From NCBI GenBank assembly GCA_964019055.1, contig OZ025214.1:9933101-9997100 (forward strand): a stretch of 64,000 nucleotides of DNA, in the 5' to 3' direction. Below the pieces are notes generated by a model. That model was given only the letters and a program-made list of their open reading frames with translations, was not told the origin of the DNA and searched no databases. The stretch comes from Anthopleura xanthogrammica. Its lineage: Eukaryota; Cnidaria; Anthozoa; Actiniaria; Actiniidae. The translations under genes were made by a program, and so were the position numbers. Positions 10,972 through 20,942 of the stretch are shown one piece after another. The number at the start of each line of letters is the position of its first letter. Positions within the stretch are counted from its first letter, which is position 1.

Positions 10972-12075
10972 TTAATGAGTGTTGTATAAATCAATTAGCT
11001 TACCTGTTGCAGATTCAGCTGAGAGTTTGTCCATTGTCTTCCAACGGCTAACGATTGGATCTTCGCTAATGTTGGCATCGTTACCTCTTGCTTCGGTATA
11101 CACGCCGTGATATATGCGCGCTTGAAGAACGTGGGCTATGGCCATGGTAGTTTTCGCTATTTTTCTCATGCGCCTGGTGCAGCTGGAGGGGCCGGTGTTG
11201 GTCAGATCGAGTACGAATTGATCGTATGGTTCGATCCTACACTGTTTTTTCGACGACGACTTTGATGGCAAGTCTGCTGTCGATGGATCAGTCTCTCGAT
11301 CGCGTTTCATGGCCCCTCGAGTTTGGACTTGGTTTTCTATATCCTATGATAAGGAGGCTGAAGTGGCAGCATTTTTGTCTGTGTGACTAGAGGTGATGGT
11401 GTCCATGGTTTGGACTGGTGGTTGTTCGGGTTGGTTGTCTTGGGTTGTAGAAGTCTTGAGAGTCATTTCTGACTCGATGGTGTGGTTGAAGGTCGAGTTG
11501 CTTGGTCCTTGGGTATTCTTATTTGCATTTCGTCTACGTTGGATTGGACAGGTTTTCACTGTGTGGTCCAGTGACGAGCATCTCAGACAGCTCTCGGGTT
11601 GCCCTGTGTATTTAAAACCGAATGAGAAGCCCGCCACGGACATCCTGTATTGAAGGGGTTTCTCCAGCTTTGCGAAGTCCACCACTCGGACCCCAGTTTC
11701 GAGCTCTCGAAGGCCCTCGTCTTTGAAGTGAAGCCTGCGAATGCTTCTTACTTCACCATACCGGCCTAGGAGAGCCCGAAGATATGTGTCTGGGTATTCA
11801 ATTGGTAAGAACACCGACACATACGTATGTTTGATGGCGATAGAGGCCATGGAGAAATGGGTGTTGAAAAGGTCGGTCCCTTGCTGTTCACATAGTTCGG
11901 CACCATCCTCAGTTTGGAAAACGATGTCAATGGCGTTTCCACCAGGGCAGGTTTGGGCTCCCACGAGCTCGTGATCCTTTGTGCGTAGAGCGCGCAGGAC
12001 TGAAGTAACAGTCACGCGATCCTCATGCTTAGGGATTTGAAGACAGAATGTCCTTGATGCACGAAATGCTGGCAT
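10972..12075 (-). pseudogene. A3 ORF1: RRM/CCHC protein split by a frameshift
   Basis: Codons 1-243 (11344-12075, MPAFRAS start) hold the RRM-like region and the knuckle CLRCSSLDHTVKTC. After a frame break around 11310-11344 the conserved C-terminal block continues (10972-11310, KIEPYDQFVLDLTNTG-type sequence with Arg for Lys). A premature stop at 10972 removes the final Lys-Ser-Leu-Tyr-type tail seen in A1 and A2. Confidence 0.82.
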
Positions 12076-12263
12076 TATTTAGATGATGATGAAAAAAGAC
12101 TTCTTTTTTGAGAGATAAACTCTGCTTTCGGCTAATCAAGTGAGTTCATTTTTAAGAACAGATTTTTTTTTTATAATATTTTATTTAAAAAGATATATGC
12201 ATATATATATATGTAGCTATTGTAGTATCATATCTGTTGATTGGGTTTTGGTTTTTTTATATC

Positions 12264-12364
12264 TGTCCGACTAGCATACGGAGGGTCGTGGGTTCGATTC
12301 CCATCTGGGGCTCAGAATTTTTTCTGAGTCCATTCAGTATGGTACGATCACATATACATTTCAT
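12264..12364 (+). mobile_element. tRNA-derived SINE, 5'-truncated copy
   Basis: From 12264 to 12364 the sequence matches the longer copy at 12711-12837 nearly base for base. It carries the anticodon arm (GACTAGCATACGG), the T-arm/B box (GGGTTCGATTCCC), the acceptor 3' side CTGGGGCTC and the palindrome CTCAGAATTTTTTCTGAG. The D-arm half is missing. Confidence 0.7.
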
Positions 12365-12710
12365 ATTCCATCATCATTTAGTCGGCTTGTAGTGGGTCCT
12401 AGTCAATAGCTAGTGCTCACAGGAGAGCCGGTTATGTCAGGATGCTAGGATCTCTAAATTTTAATCTTATTTTATACATAAATTTTTTTAATAGTTTATT
12501 CTATATTTATCCTTCTTGATACATCTTTATTTTATAATATTAAAGCGTTATAGAGTAAAATATATAACGCTATAAAAATGTAATAAATTATTATTATTAT
12601 CATACGCAAAACAACATTATCATGTATTTTCCTTAGTCATTTCTGTGACTGAAGCTTATACAGTACGTTTGTCACAATTAAACCCACATTAACGACCTAC
12701 TCGCCATTAG

Positions 12711-12837
12711 AGTCTCCAGCAGCTCAGTGGTAGAGCGTCCGACTAGCATATGGAGGGTCGTGGGTTCGATTCCCATCTGGGGCTCAGAATTTTTTCTGAG
12801 TCCATTCAGTATGGTACGATCACATATACATTTCATG
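12711..12837 (+). mobile_element. tRNA-derived SINE with conserved 3' hairpin
   Basis: The tRNA-like head (about 12711-12784) has a D-arm region AGCTCAGTGGTAGAGC, an anticodon-like loop CTAGCAT and B box GGTTCGATTCC, so an internal Pol III promoter is plausible. The head is followed at 12783-12800 by CTCAGAATTTTTTCTGAG, a perfect 7-bp stem with a T loop, then a non-tRNA body to about 12837. Acceptor pairing is imperfect and a second copy with an identical body exists at 12264, so I call a SINE, not a working tRNA. Confidence 0.72.
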
Positions 12838-12882
12838 ATTGGCTTTTGTTTGGTAGATTCAATCAATAACTAATTTCAGATT

Positions 12883-13053
12883 TTAGGATCTTCGATCATC
12901 GTTATCTCTTATCTCGGTAATGTGTTCGTTTGCTAATTTCATCACCTCGCTGTTTTCCTTATCTAATTCATCAATTTCCTTCGTTGCTGCGTTAAAACGA
13001 GATTCGTCTTGAGCCTGAAGAAACTCGGATAGCCTTTCGAACGTTGATGCAAT
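12883..13053 (-). pseudogene. Orphan coding-like fragment, coiled-coil-like
   Basis: Minus-strand codons 13053 to 12883 give about 56 residues ending in a TAA. The peptide is rich in Glu, Lys, Asp and Asn (for example RFNAATKEIDELDKENSE), as in a charged coiled coil, and has none of the features of the surrounding LINEs. No start Met or convincing splice acceptor lies just upstream. I do not recognise the family; it may be a stray last exon. Confidence 0.3.
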
Positions 13054-13260
13054 TATTTTATAATAATGTTTAATGAGGATACCAACTTCACCGGTTAAGG
13101 TGATTTACAGAAGGGTCCTAACATAAATATAAAGAAATATAAAACTTAACAATCTAAATATCTAAATATAAAAGTATAAAAAACTATAAACTAGATTCAA
13201 ATAATGTAAAAAATACAGTTAAATATATAGTATATATATAAAATATCACTAATATAATCA

Positions 13261-13985
13261 TCATATAACTAAGTTAAGCTTAGAAATTCGTTTCTTAAAA
13301 ATTGTTAAACTAGCAGCCTCACGTATAGTAATGCAGATCTTATTCCATACAATGGCAGCAAAATTAAGTGTTGTCCAATGGCCCCACCTAGTGCGAGCTT
13401 GTGACTTGCGAACATTATTCGTATTTCTAGTATTATATTGATGGAAATCCTTATTTAACTTGTATTCTAACGTATGTTCTAGTAAGTTAATATGACAATT
13501 ATACAAGAAAATAGCACGATGTTCAGCCCTCCTTTGATCTAATTTTTGCCATGAGAGTTTCTCTAGAGCCTCGCTAGCAGAGGCTCGAGGGGGTAAGTCT
13601 AATATAATTCGTGCTGCCTTGTTTTGGAGCACCTGAAGCTCAGACATTAACTTTACATTACCTCTGTCCCCCCACACTATATCACCGTAATCAAACAGTG
13701 ATAATACGAAACTATTAAAAAATGTTATCCTAGCATTGATAGGTAAATAAGACTTAATTCACCTTAAAAGGCCTAATTTCTTATTGATCTTAGTTTTAAT
13801 ATAATCAAGATGATTGTTCCACGTAAGATTCTTATTAATAACAATGCCTAAATAATTGAAAGAGTCAACTGCATCTAATCGTTGACCATCAAAAGAAATA
13901 CCTATGCAATCAACATCACTTAGTCGTTTATTACTACCTATTAGCATAAACTTAGATTTAGATATATTCAAAGAAAGTTGAAGGG
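13261..13985 (-). pseudogene. CR1-like LINE ORF2 C-terminus
   Basis: 13759-13985 encodes the end of an RT domain (LNISKSKFMLIGSNKR, then SFNYLGIVINKNLTWNNH). After a frame break, 13261-13677 continues with KLMSELQVLQNKAARII, LSWQKLDQRRAEHRA and the terminal WNKICITIREAASLTIFKK pattern, the usual C-terminal signature of CR1/Jockey-type ORF2s. The 5' side stops at 13985, where LINE C ORF1 begins. Left of the stop codon is AT-rich sequence, probably 3' UTR. Confidence 0.75.
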
Positions 13986-14424
13986 AATGGGGTCTGAATC
14001 TCCCCCAAGGTGGAGTCTCCCATCGAACAGGAAATTCTTTGGCCAGAAGATATTGACACTTCTGCAAATGTAGAGTCCCCATCTGTAAAAGGGGACGAGC
14101 ACACACTTTTGGAAATGACTGGAGAAAACGTTGGAGACCCGCTGGGGTTTGTGCTGGTACTCCCCGTGTAACAAGGCTTCTCCTGCCCACTTAGCGAGGA
14201 AACCTGAGAATCGGAATCCGACCCCACCACAGAGGCAAGGTCAGGATTGAACTCCTCATCCTCAGAGAGTGAAGCGCCAGCGCACTCCTTAGGAAGGTGC
14301 GCACCAGACGAGCCAGTCTTTTAAATTATCGGAGACAAGTCTCCTTGGGAGGGGAGGGGTAGCCTATGTACTGTCTACCCCCTCCCGGGAGGGGACCTGA
14401 CAGGTGTCCACCCCTTGACGGCGT
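13986..14424 (-). pseudogene. LINE family C ORF1 fragment (C1), acidic tail region
   Basis: The frame NPDLAS...SDSDSQVSSLSGQEKP and PFTDGDSTFAEVSIS matches C2 (48540-48790) and, over its first part, C4 (25563-25640). The segment 14335-14424 also matches C3 near 50100-50165 (GTCCACCCC/GACGGCGTCT block). It ends on the left at a short C run (ccccc, near 13999-14005) where CR1-like RT sequence begins. No catalytic domain is present. Confidence 0.65.
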
Positions 14425-14895
14425 CTAGAGGAATGATGGAATTTCCAGGGTTACTTCCATACTGGCTATGCGTGTGCCAGATTCAATTGTTGTTTCTTCG
14501 TAATATTGGCGCTTGACCTCAATCACTCTTCCATAGCGCTCGAGAACGTCTCCCACGTCCTCCAATGGCAGTTCGGAAGGCAGATAGTGGACATAAACAT
14601 TTGTTGTTCGGAAGCCCAACGGCCTTGGTTTCACTCGCTCTGCTCCTAGTTTAACCCCGTCATTGAGGAGACGAACTACTAGAGACTCGTCTCTCAATGT
14701 CAGGTCCATGTTATTCCCTGGTAGGGTTTGAATACATTTTACTGTCTGCGACGGAATTGTCTTGCACACAGCCTCGATAAAGTCTTCCCTCTTTGGAAGA
14801 ACAGTAAAATGGAAGCGTACGGTTGTTCGGCGTTGGGGAGCTTGAGCAACGGGACCAACAGCTGGACGACCAGCAAGAGAACTATAGCTGGCCAT
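14425..14895 (-). pseudogene. LINE family D/G-type ORF1 N-terminal half
   Basis: 156 codons from an ATG at 14895. The second half (RVKPRPLGFRTTNVYVHYLP, then VGDVLERYGRVIEVKRQ) is an RRM-like region closely matched by the family G ORF1 at 56,800-57,020. The N-terminal part contains the pattern IPSQTVKCIQTLPGN, equivalent to the start of B ORF1. It stops at PSFL exactly where family C-type sequence begins, so the zinc-knuckle half is missing. Confidence 0.7.
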
Positions 14896-14924
14896 TTGTA
14901 CAATTTTTATACATAATGTTAAGG

Positions 14925-15160
14925 TTGATTACTTTGTAATTCAACGTAATATATTTAATAATTGAATCACTTTGTGATTTACTATATGGTAAGATAACAA
15001 AATTATGGAGTTGATTACTTTGTAATTCAACGTAATATTTCTAATTATTAATGTAATCACTTTGTGATTAACTATAAAGTAAGATAACATAATTAAGGAG
15101 TTGATTACTTTTTAATTCAACATAATATATTTAATTAAATGAATCACTCTGTGATTTGAT
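14925..15160. repeat. Tandem repeat, about 3 units of 86-90 bp
   Basis: The motif TTGATTACTTT starts at 14925, 15011 and 15101. Each unit carries two small near-palindromes, TTGATTACTTTGTAATTCAA and a block around AATCACTTTGTGATT. The third unit is partial. The repeat separates the D-type ORF1 from the family H ORF1 and has no coding potential. Confidence 0.85.
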
Positions 15161-15194
15161 GTTTTAAATGTAATGTAATAAGGAGGCATGAGGA

Positions 15195-16232
15195 TTATTT
15201 TTTGTGTTTTGGTTTAGACGGAGGTTTCTTAGGAGCTGTGGGCTTACATGAAGGCACGACGGGGAAGGCAGGTTTAGAAAGACGTTTTGGTGCTCCAGGC
15301 ATTTTAGATATGGCCTGACTGACATTGGCTAGAAGAGAAGAGGGAATTTCATTGGCAGTACTATCTATAGCAGAAGAATTTTCGTGACAACCTAACTCAG
15401 GAGTTTCATCAAAGAATTGTGGGGAATCTATCTCGATATTAGAGTCCTCTTCCTCCACAAGAGCCAAGAAACGATTAGCAGAATGGTGCGTTTTAATAGA
15501 GACAGAAGAAGAGGGGTCAGTAGAGAGATCCGACGCAAAAGGCAAATCATCCACAGAAAAATGTTGGGAAGGATCATTAAATGCCTCAGGATCTTCTTTC
15601 TGAGAGCGAGACTTCTTCTTTTTGGGCTTACTGGAATCAGATAAGCGTTTCCCAGCAACCGCTTGTATGTCAGAAGAAGAATTATTACTCTTATTATTAT
15701 TCTTATTATTACTTAAATTATCAGAAGAGTCAACAGGAGTCTCCACAGGGGGTTCCTCCTGAGTGGCCGTCACATTAAGATTCTCATACACCACAGGACT
15801 ATTATCCAGGGTCCAAGGGTGAGAGCAGTACCTGGCCGAATGCCCTGCCATTCCACAGCGAATACAGAGATGGTTCAGTTTGTAGGGGCAATCGCTAATT
15901 GGATGACCCCAACGATTACAGAAATGGCAGCATAATTTTTGGCCCTTGTATCTTATCACAACAGGGTACTTACCAATTCGAATGAGCGAAGGAATATCTT
16001 TTTTGATGATCATTTCTACTTTTCGGTCACCATTCCATAAATCCTCATCATCTAAAACATGGGTAGATCTTAAGACTTCTCCATAATCCAGGAGCACCTG
16101 GTTCACTTTCTCCTCAGGGACCTCCGCCGGGAGATTCTTCAAGTTAACAAACACAGATTTAGGGTCCGACTCAAAGAGAGCCACGTGGTTTCCGGCAATA
16201 TGGATGCCGGTCTCCAAAAGATGATCACGCAT
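15195..16232 (-). CDS. LINE family H ORF1, C-terminal 345 aa, two CCHC knuckles
   Basis: The open frame starts at 16232. It contains an RRM-like part (SVFVNLKNLPAEVPEEKVNQ and LLDYGEVLRSTHV), then two knuckles back to back (CHFCNRWGHPISDC and CIRCGMAGHSARYC), a long Asn/Ser-rich and acidic linker, and a basic Pro/Lys tail ending at 15195. An in-frame stop precedes the first Met by a few codons and the region that would precede the RRM is absent, so the protein is probably N-terminally truncated. No matching ORF2 follows on its 3' side; the tandem repeat lies there instead. Confidence 0.75.
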   Translation of the reverse strand: MRDHLLETGIHIAGNHVALFESDPKSVFVNLKNLPAEVPEEKVNQVLLDYGEVLRSTHVLDDEDLWNGDRKVEMIIKKDIPSLIRIGKYPVVIRYKGQKLCCHFCNRWGHPISDCPYKLNHLCIRCGMAGHSARYCSHPWTLDNSPVVYENLNVTATQEEPPVETPVDSSDNLSNNKNNNKSNNSSSDIQAVAGKRLSDSSKPKKKKSRSQKEDPEAFNDPSQHFSVDDLPFASDLSTDPSSSVSIKTHHSANRFLALVEEEDSNIEIDSPQFFDETPELGCHENSSAIDSTANEIPSSLLANVSQAISKMPGAPKRLSKPAFPVVPSCKPTAPKKPPSKPKHKK

Positions 16233-16398
16233 TATTTGTTGATCTTGCTCTTTTTCTTAGTGGTGTAATGACAGAAGAGAAGAAATCGGATCAGAAGATT
16301 TTGGATGCATTTTACTTTTTAAGTATTTTGCTTGCCTTTCGTTTCTTGGAAGAGATGATTGTGATTTCGCCATTAACCCATCTTCTGACTCCTTGACA

Positions 16399-16761
16399 TT
16401 AAAAATTGCCCACTTCACGCTTCTTTGTTTCTGGCACCTCCTGGGTGAGCTTTGTGATTGTACTTATTTTGGTCCTCACGAAAGGAATGCCATTCGACTT
16501 AGAATTTCCATGTGCTCTGTTTACGACCTCATGAGGCTTACCATCAAAACTATATTGCACCAGAGTGACTGGGAATATTTTGCCATCTGGTTCCTTTACT
16601 GTAAGTACCAGTCTGTGGAAATCTCGCGCTGAATCGTTGACATAACGATATCGACGCACGACATATGTATCTTTTGAAGACGCCGTTGCTGGTGCTGGGT
16701 TCACTGTTATCTCACCACGGTTCTCGTCTTTACTGACAACGGTGGTTGTCCTGCCAATCAT
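16399..16761 (-). CDS. Unrecognised 120-aa ORF, possible exon of a multicopy cnidarian protein
   Basis: The Met at 16761 opens a well-composed frame with a mixed alpha/beta look (VVRRYRYVNDSARDFHRLVL, VTLVQYSFDGKPHEVV, AHGNSKSNGIPFVRTKIS). The HGNSK...PF pattern reminds me of a lineage-specific family of uncharacterised cnidarian proteins; that is memory-based and weak. No transposase or LINE motif is present. It could be one exon of a larger gene or a relic. A plausible splice donor was not found at the 3' side. Confidence 0.4.
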   Translation of the reverse strand: MIGRTTTVVSKDENRGEITVNPAPATASSKDTYVVRRYRYVNDSARDFHRLVLTVKEPDGKIFPVTLVQYSFDGKPHEVVNRAHGNSKSNGIPFVRTKISTITKLTQEVPETKKREVGNF

Positions 16762-17122
16762 CTTTGATCGTTTCTTAATTCACGTAAAAAATAACTTTTT
16801 ACAACGTCTGCCCCAGACGGAAGAGAATTTAGAACTGTTGTTCTATTTTCTTTGATGTTAAGAAGATCTTTTAAGCCACGCAAGTTATCAATAGCCTGGG
16901 ATTGTAAAAAATAAGAGAAAAAAAAAAATCACGGATTACGAAACAGACCCACCCTGGACGGCCCTTTTATAAGATATACAGCAATTTACAAACCTTTCTT
17001 GTGAAAAACTTGACATGGCTGAGATATATTCCTCGCTATCGGAATGAAGTTCAGTCTTTTTTTTTGCGGGCTTCTTATTTTTGGCTCAACTATAAAAAAT
17101 ATATATATATTAACCAAAAATT

Positions 17123-17195
17123 AAGAATGACAAGAAGTTTCTTAATCAATATATTCGGACGAAATTTATTGATTAAGAAACTTCTTGTCATTCTT
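17123..17195. repeat. Long perfect hairpin (28-29 bp stem, about 15-nt loop)
   Basis: 17123-17150 (AAGAATGACAAG...) is the exact reverse complement of 17168-17195 (...CTTGTCATTCTT). One extra A-T pair extends the stem inward. The surrounding 16.8-18.4 kb has no convincing coding sequence. A second imperfect inverted repeat lies at 18081-18123 (accttttctttttc against gaaaaagaaaggt). Confidence 0.9.
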
Positions 17196-18491
17196 TTTGC
17201 TTACAAATTATTAGCCCAAAGAAACATTTTCACATGTATATTAACCAAATTGGTTAAATTCCTAGTCAAGGAAGGATCTAAGGGTGAACCATATAAAAAT
17301 AATATGTTTATAATTGTAATGAATGATCTAAACTAATGGATAAGAGAATGCTTCAATTTACAATAATGACAGATAAAAAAATATAGCTAAACAATCATTA
17401 ACCTTTTCACGGGATATTGTTTTACTGGTGTGTTTTCTAAAGAAGAACTTGACATGGCCGCAATAATTTCGTAGAAAAAACGACAAGCAGGCTTATCGTT
17501 TTTTCGCTTCTTTGCTGTTAGCAGAGGCTCTACTGTAATAAAAATGAGTTTCAGATTTTTAACTATTTTTTAAGCTAATTGCACTAGCATAAACAGTGGG
17601 CAACTTCCACTAAGAGATCACATAACTTCTTCAATGGCAAACGCACGAAAATGTAAACCTGGAGAAACGTGGACCACTTTGACGTTTCATGACTCCGCTC
17701 CATATCATGCGATTCTTAAAATCATTGTTTTTCTCGACAGTTATTCTTATTTTCATTTGTGGTTGAAATTATTGTGAGCATTGGAAACTGCTACATGTTG
17801 AGCAAAAAGCGATTTCATTTCTCAAATAAAATGTTCTGATCGTAAAAATAAGAGACACAAGTGAAAAAGATGTGACATACATTTTGGTTAAAACATAAGC
17901 ATTGATCTAACTTTTTATCCCTCATCTTATATATATGTATGTTGACCAATTAAGTTTAAATGCGGAAAATTGATTGAGATGAGTCGTCAATGTTATTCAT
18001 ATTTCTTAATATTTTCGCGCGTTTGCCATCCGTGAAGTCACGTGATCCCTTAGTACAAGACGCCTATTACATAATAATTTTACCTTTTCTTTTTCTTCTA
18101 TGGTGAGGAAAAAGAAAGGTTAATCAATAGCGGCACGTTGCTTTTAGTCGTCTTAAATACAAGACATAGATAGAAACATGAGTCTACGCTAAAGAATTAC
18201 CGGGATGAAAGTGGGAAATGGAAATTAAAGAATATCACATACCTCATTGTATTTGAATGAGCCAATAGGAAGAACACTCTCTCCTGCAGAATATCCCTCT
18301 TTTTCCCAAGATTCAAAAGACACGTTCTGTATAAGATAATACAGGTTCTTAAGGAGTGCCATTCACCGTAAAAAATTTGATGCAGCAATGTATTTACTAA
18401 TCCGCCGATCCAAGGTAAATGCCGCCATATTGGAAAGGGTGCAAAACTACTTGGGCGAGCGCGCGGCCAATATGGCGTACGTTTGTTCAAA

Positions 18492-20017
18492 ATGCCAAAA
18501 CACGCTAGATGTGCAGTAGGTTTTTGCGATAATGATGCTCGTTATCCAGAGTTATTCACCATAAGATCACACGTTAAAGATCTTAAATTCCATAGATGGC
18601 CTAAAGATCCAGAATTAGCTGAAATTTGGAGAAAACAGATCGCCAAAGGAAGAAAGGACCACTTCAATCCGTTACCCGGTACGAGCGGAGCATTTGTATG
18701 TTCAAACCACTTTCCTTGTGGAGAAAGAACGCCTGGAAAAAGAGAAACAGATTACCCAACTCTGTTCCTGACAACAACAGAATTCTTACAGAAGCAATCG
18801 CCAAAGAAAAGGAAAACAACTGAAAGAAATAAAGAATCAAAATTAAATGCAGTTGATGTGTCAGACAGCGAAGACAGCGATCGGTCACAGGACGTTGACC
18901 TTGACCTATCACTTCGAATTTCTATGTGGTTTGAACAGTTTTCAAGGGAATTCAAAGTCAAGAAACACACTGGTCTTCCCTCTACCGAAGCGTTCAAAGT
19001 TTTATTTGAATATTTGATGCCAAAAGCCCTGAGAATGCAGTACTGGCGTGGGGTTAAACAAACTCCCAAAGAAACACCTAAAAAGTACCCCAAGGATCCA
19101 TATCTTGAAAGTAAAGGTCGACCTGGTCCAGTACGTAAACTAGACTTGCCCCAGGAAATGCTATTAACCCTTATGAGGTTAAAACTTGGTCTCCTTATAG
19201 ACGACCTAGCTTTTAGATTCATCATTTCTTCAACCACAGCAAGCAGTATTTTTGTCACCTGGATTAAGTTGATGTCCAAGGAGTTATCAGTCCTCATCAT
19301 TTGGCCAGATCGTCCGCAAGTGTGCAAAACGCTGCCAGCTTGTTTCAAGGCGTTGTATCCGAAAGTTCGCTGCATTATAGACTGTTTTGAGTGCTTCACA
19401 GAGAAACCGAGTCGTCTGGATCTTGCAGCTGCCTTATGGAGTGAATACAAACATCACTACACCTACAAAGTTCTGGTAGCCACCACACCCAATGGAGCCA
19501 TTTCTTACGTTTCTCCTGCTTATGGTGGTCGCGCTTCCGATTTATTTATTGTTAGGGACAGTGGGTTCCTTGAACTCATTGAGCCTTAAGACCAAGTAAT
19601 GGCTGACAGGGGTTTTAAAATTAAAGAGGATCTCATGATGACCATGGCTACCCTGTGTATCCCACCTAGCTGTGCAACCTCAATGCAAATTTTACCCCAG
19701 GATGTTAGAAAGACATCAAATATTGCTATAAATAAATTAAATGCAGTTGACGTGTCAGACAGAGAAGACAGCGATCGGTCACAGGACGTTGACCTTGACC
19801 TATCACTTCGAATTTTATATATTTAAATATATCAAATAATGTTAGAATCTATGTTGAACAAGCAATTGGAAGGCTCAAAGTGTTCCGCATTCTCAAGCAA
19901 GAAATGCCCATAACCCTTTTGCAAATAGTTGATGACATTGTAAGAGTTTGTTGTGCTTTATGCAACCTTTTACCTCCTCTCTGTGATGAAGTCAAAATCA
20001 ATCAAGACAGCAAGTAA
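18492..20017 (+). pseudogene. THAP-domain DDE_4 transposase (ISL2EU/Harbinger-like), broken
   Basis: The N-terminus is a C2CH THAP zinc finger, numbered from the upstream Met at 18483: C10, C15, W39, C73 and H76, with YPTLF in place of the AVPTIF box. I prefer the Met at 18492 (MPKHARC) because THAP domains start there. An acidic linker, a helix-turn-helix-like part (LRLKLGLLIDDLAFRF-type) and a DDE_4 catalytic domain follow. The first Asp is in CIIDCFECF (D300), the second in VMADRGF (about 19600) and the Glu in VRIYVEQAIGRLK (19856-19858). Breaks: a TAA at 19587-19589, an insertion at about 19730-19830 that shifts the frame, then the terminal LLPPLCDEV block to the stop at 20015-20017. It faces a YqaJ relic (-), as expected for an ISL2EU-type pair. 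Confidence 0.85.
19734..19815 (+). repeat. 82-bp copy of the transposase's own acidic-linker sequence inserted in its DDE domain
   Basis: 19734-19815 repeats 18840-18921 with two differences (gatgtg/gacgtg and cagcgaag/cagagaag). It sits between the second Asp and the Glu of the triad. It is flanked by near-identical 14-mers, ATCAAATATTGCTA at 19716-19729 and ATCAAATAATGTTA at 19831-19844, which look like a target-site duplication. Confidence 0.9.
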
Positions 20018-20113
20018 CTTTTCAAACTTATTTTCAAAAAGTGTCTAGCATAGTTCAGGTGTATAAAGTGTCCAGTGTAAAAAATACTTTCATCTTTTTT
20101 ACAAGTATATAAA

Positions 20114-20215
20114 GCTGATCTTGAAAAGGTTGTCCACCTATAAAAGACATTTCCTATACAACTTGTAATGGAAATATATTTTTTAACTTAGACTGACAAC
20201 CTTTTCAAGATCAGC
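20114..20215. repeat. Inverted repeat, 21-bp perfect arms
   Basis: GCTGATCTTGAAAAGG... at 20114-20134 is the exact complement of ...CCTTTTCAAGATCAGC at 20195-20215, with about 60 nt between. It lies just downstream of the transposase stop, in a non-coding AT-rich stretch (20018-20942) with no gene I can support. It could be a MITE relic or a strong 3' stem-loop. Confidence 0.88.
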
Positions 20216-20942
20216 GGTATAAACAAACTAGCACATATGGCATACATATAAAGTGCAAATCCTTTTAAATAAACTGTTTATCATTGTATACAATCTACCA
20301 GTTCATATTATGTTCTTTTTACATCAATTGAAGTAAAAAGCCAATAGCAAACTTGATTTGACAATTTCTTTTTTCTAATTTTTTTATACAGCTATTTCAA
20401 AAGGTTCAGTACTAAATACTGCATTCCAAATAGTGTATTCCAGGACCAAAAAACATTGTGGATCTTGTTAACTTGAGATAAATAAATTTACTTTCTATAT
20501 GAAGCAAATATTAAGAGGAAATGAAAAAAAAATCGAATACAAATTATATTTCATTATATTTTATCTTACTTGAGACAATGTTACTATGGCCGACAATACA
20601 TTTCCATCTTGGAACACAATATTCAATATGCAGTATATGTGTTCAACCTTTTTTGAAACAGCTGTATATATATGAGGGTTTTACTGTGTCAACAATAATT
20701 GAAAAGCTAAATACAATAATTAAACATTGTATCTGCTATAGTACAATACATAATTGCAAGTAAAACAATGTTCTCTCAGTCTATAAGCATAACACTGAGT
20801 TCAACACAGCTACTACAAAGTAGTGCACTTTTAGTTTTTGTATATTCTAATCAGAAATAGAACTTTGAATGCTAAGTGAAACATGTAGATAAAAACATAC
20901 ATGATACTACATGAAGGTATGTAAAATTGTCACATTGATTAA

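Larger units (their letters stand above)
10712..12165 (-). mobile_element. LINE family A, copy A3: 5' end and ORF1 only
   Basis: Shared sequence runs from the 5' UTR (about 12165, near aagaacagat) through ORF1 into the first 70 codons of ORF2 and stops abruptly at 10712. The 3' end is missing while the 5' end is kept, the opposite of usual LINE 5' truncation. A3 is therefore a broken or rearranged copy, not a normal truncated insertion. Confidence 0.8.

Noticed and set aside
12711..12784. Functional tRNA-Ala(AGC) gene
   Set aside because: Acceptor pairing is imperfect, and the same body follows in a second truncated copy, as expected for a SINE.
14925..15160. Regularly spaced repeats that could suggest a CRISPR array
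   Set aside because: The whole 86-90-bp unit is repeated, not a short repeat with unique spacers, and the DNA is eukaryotic.
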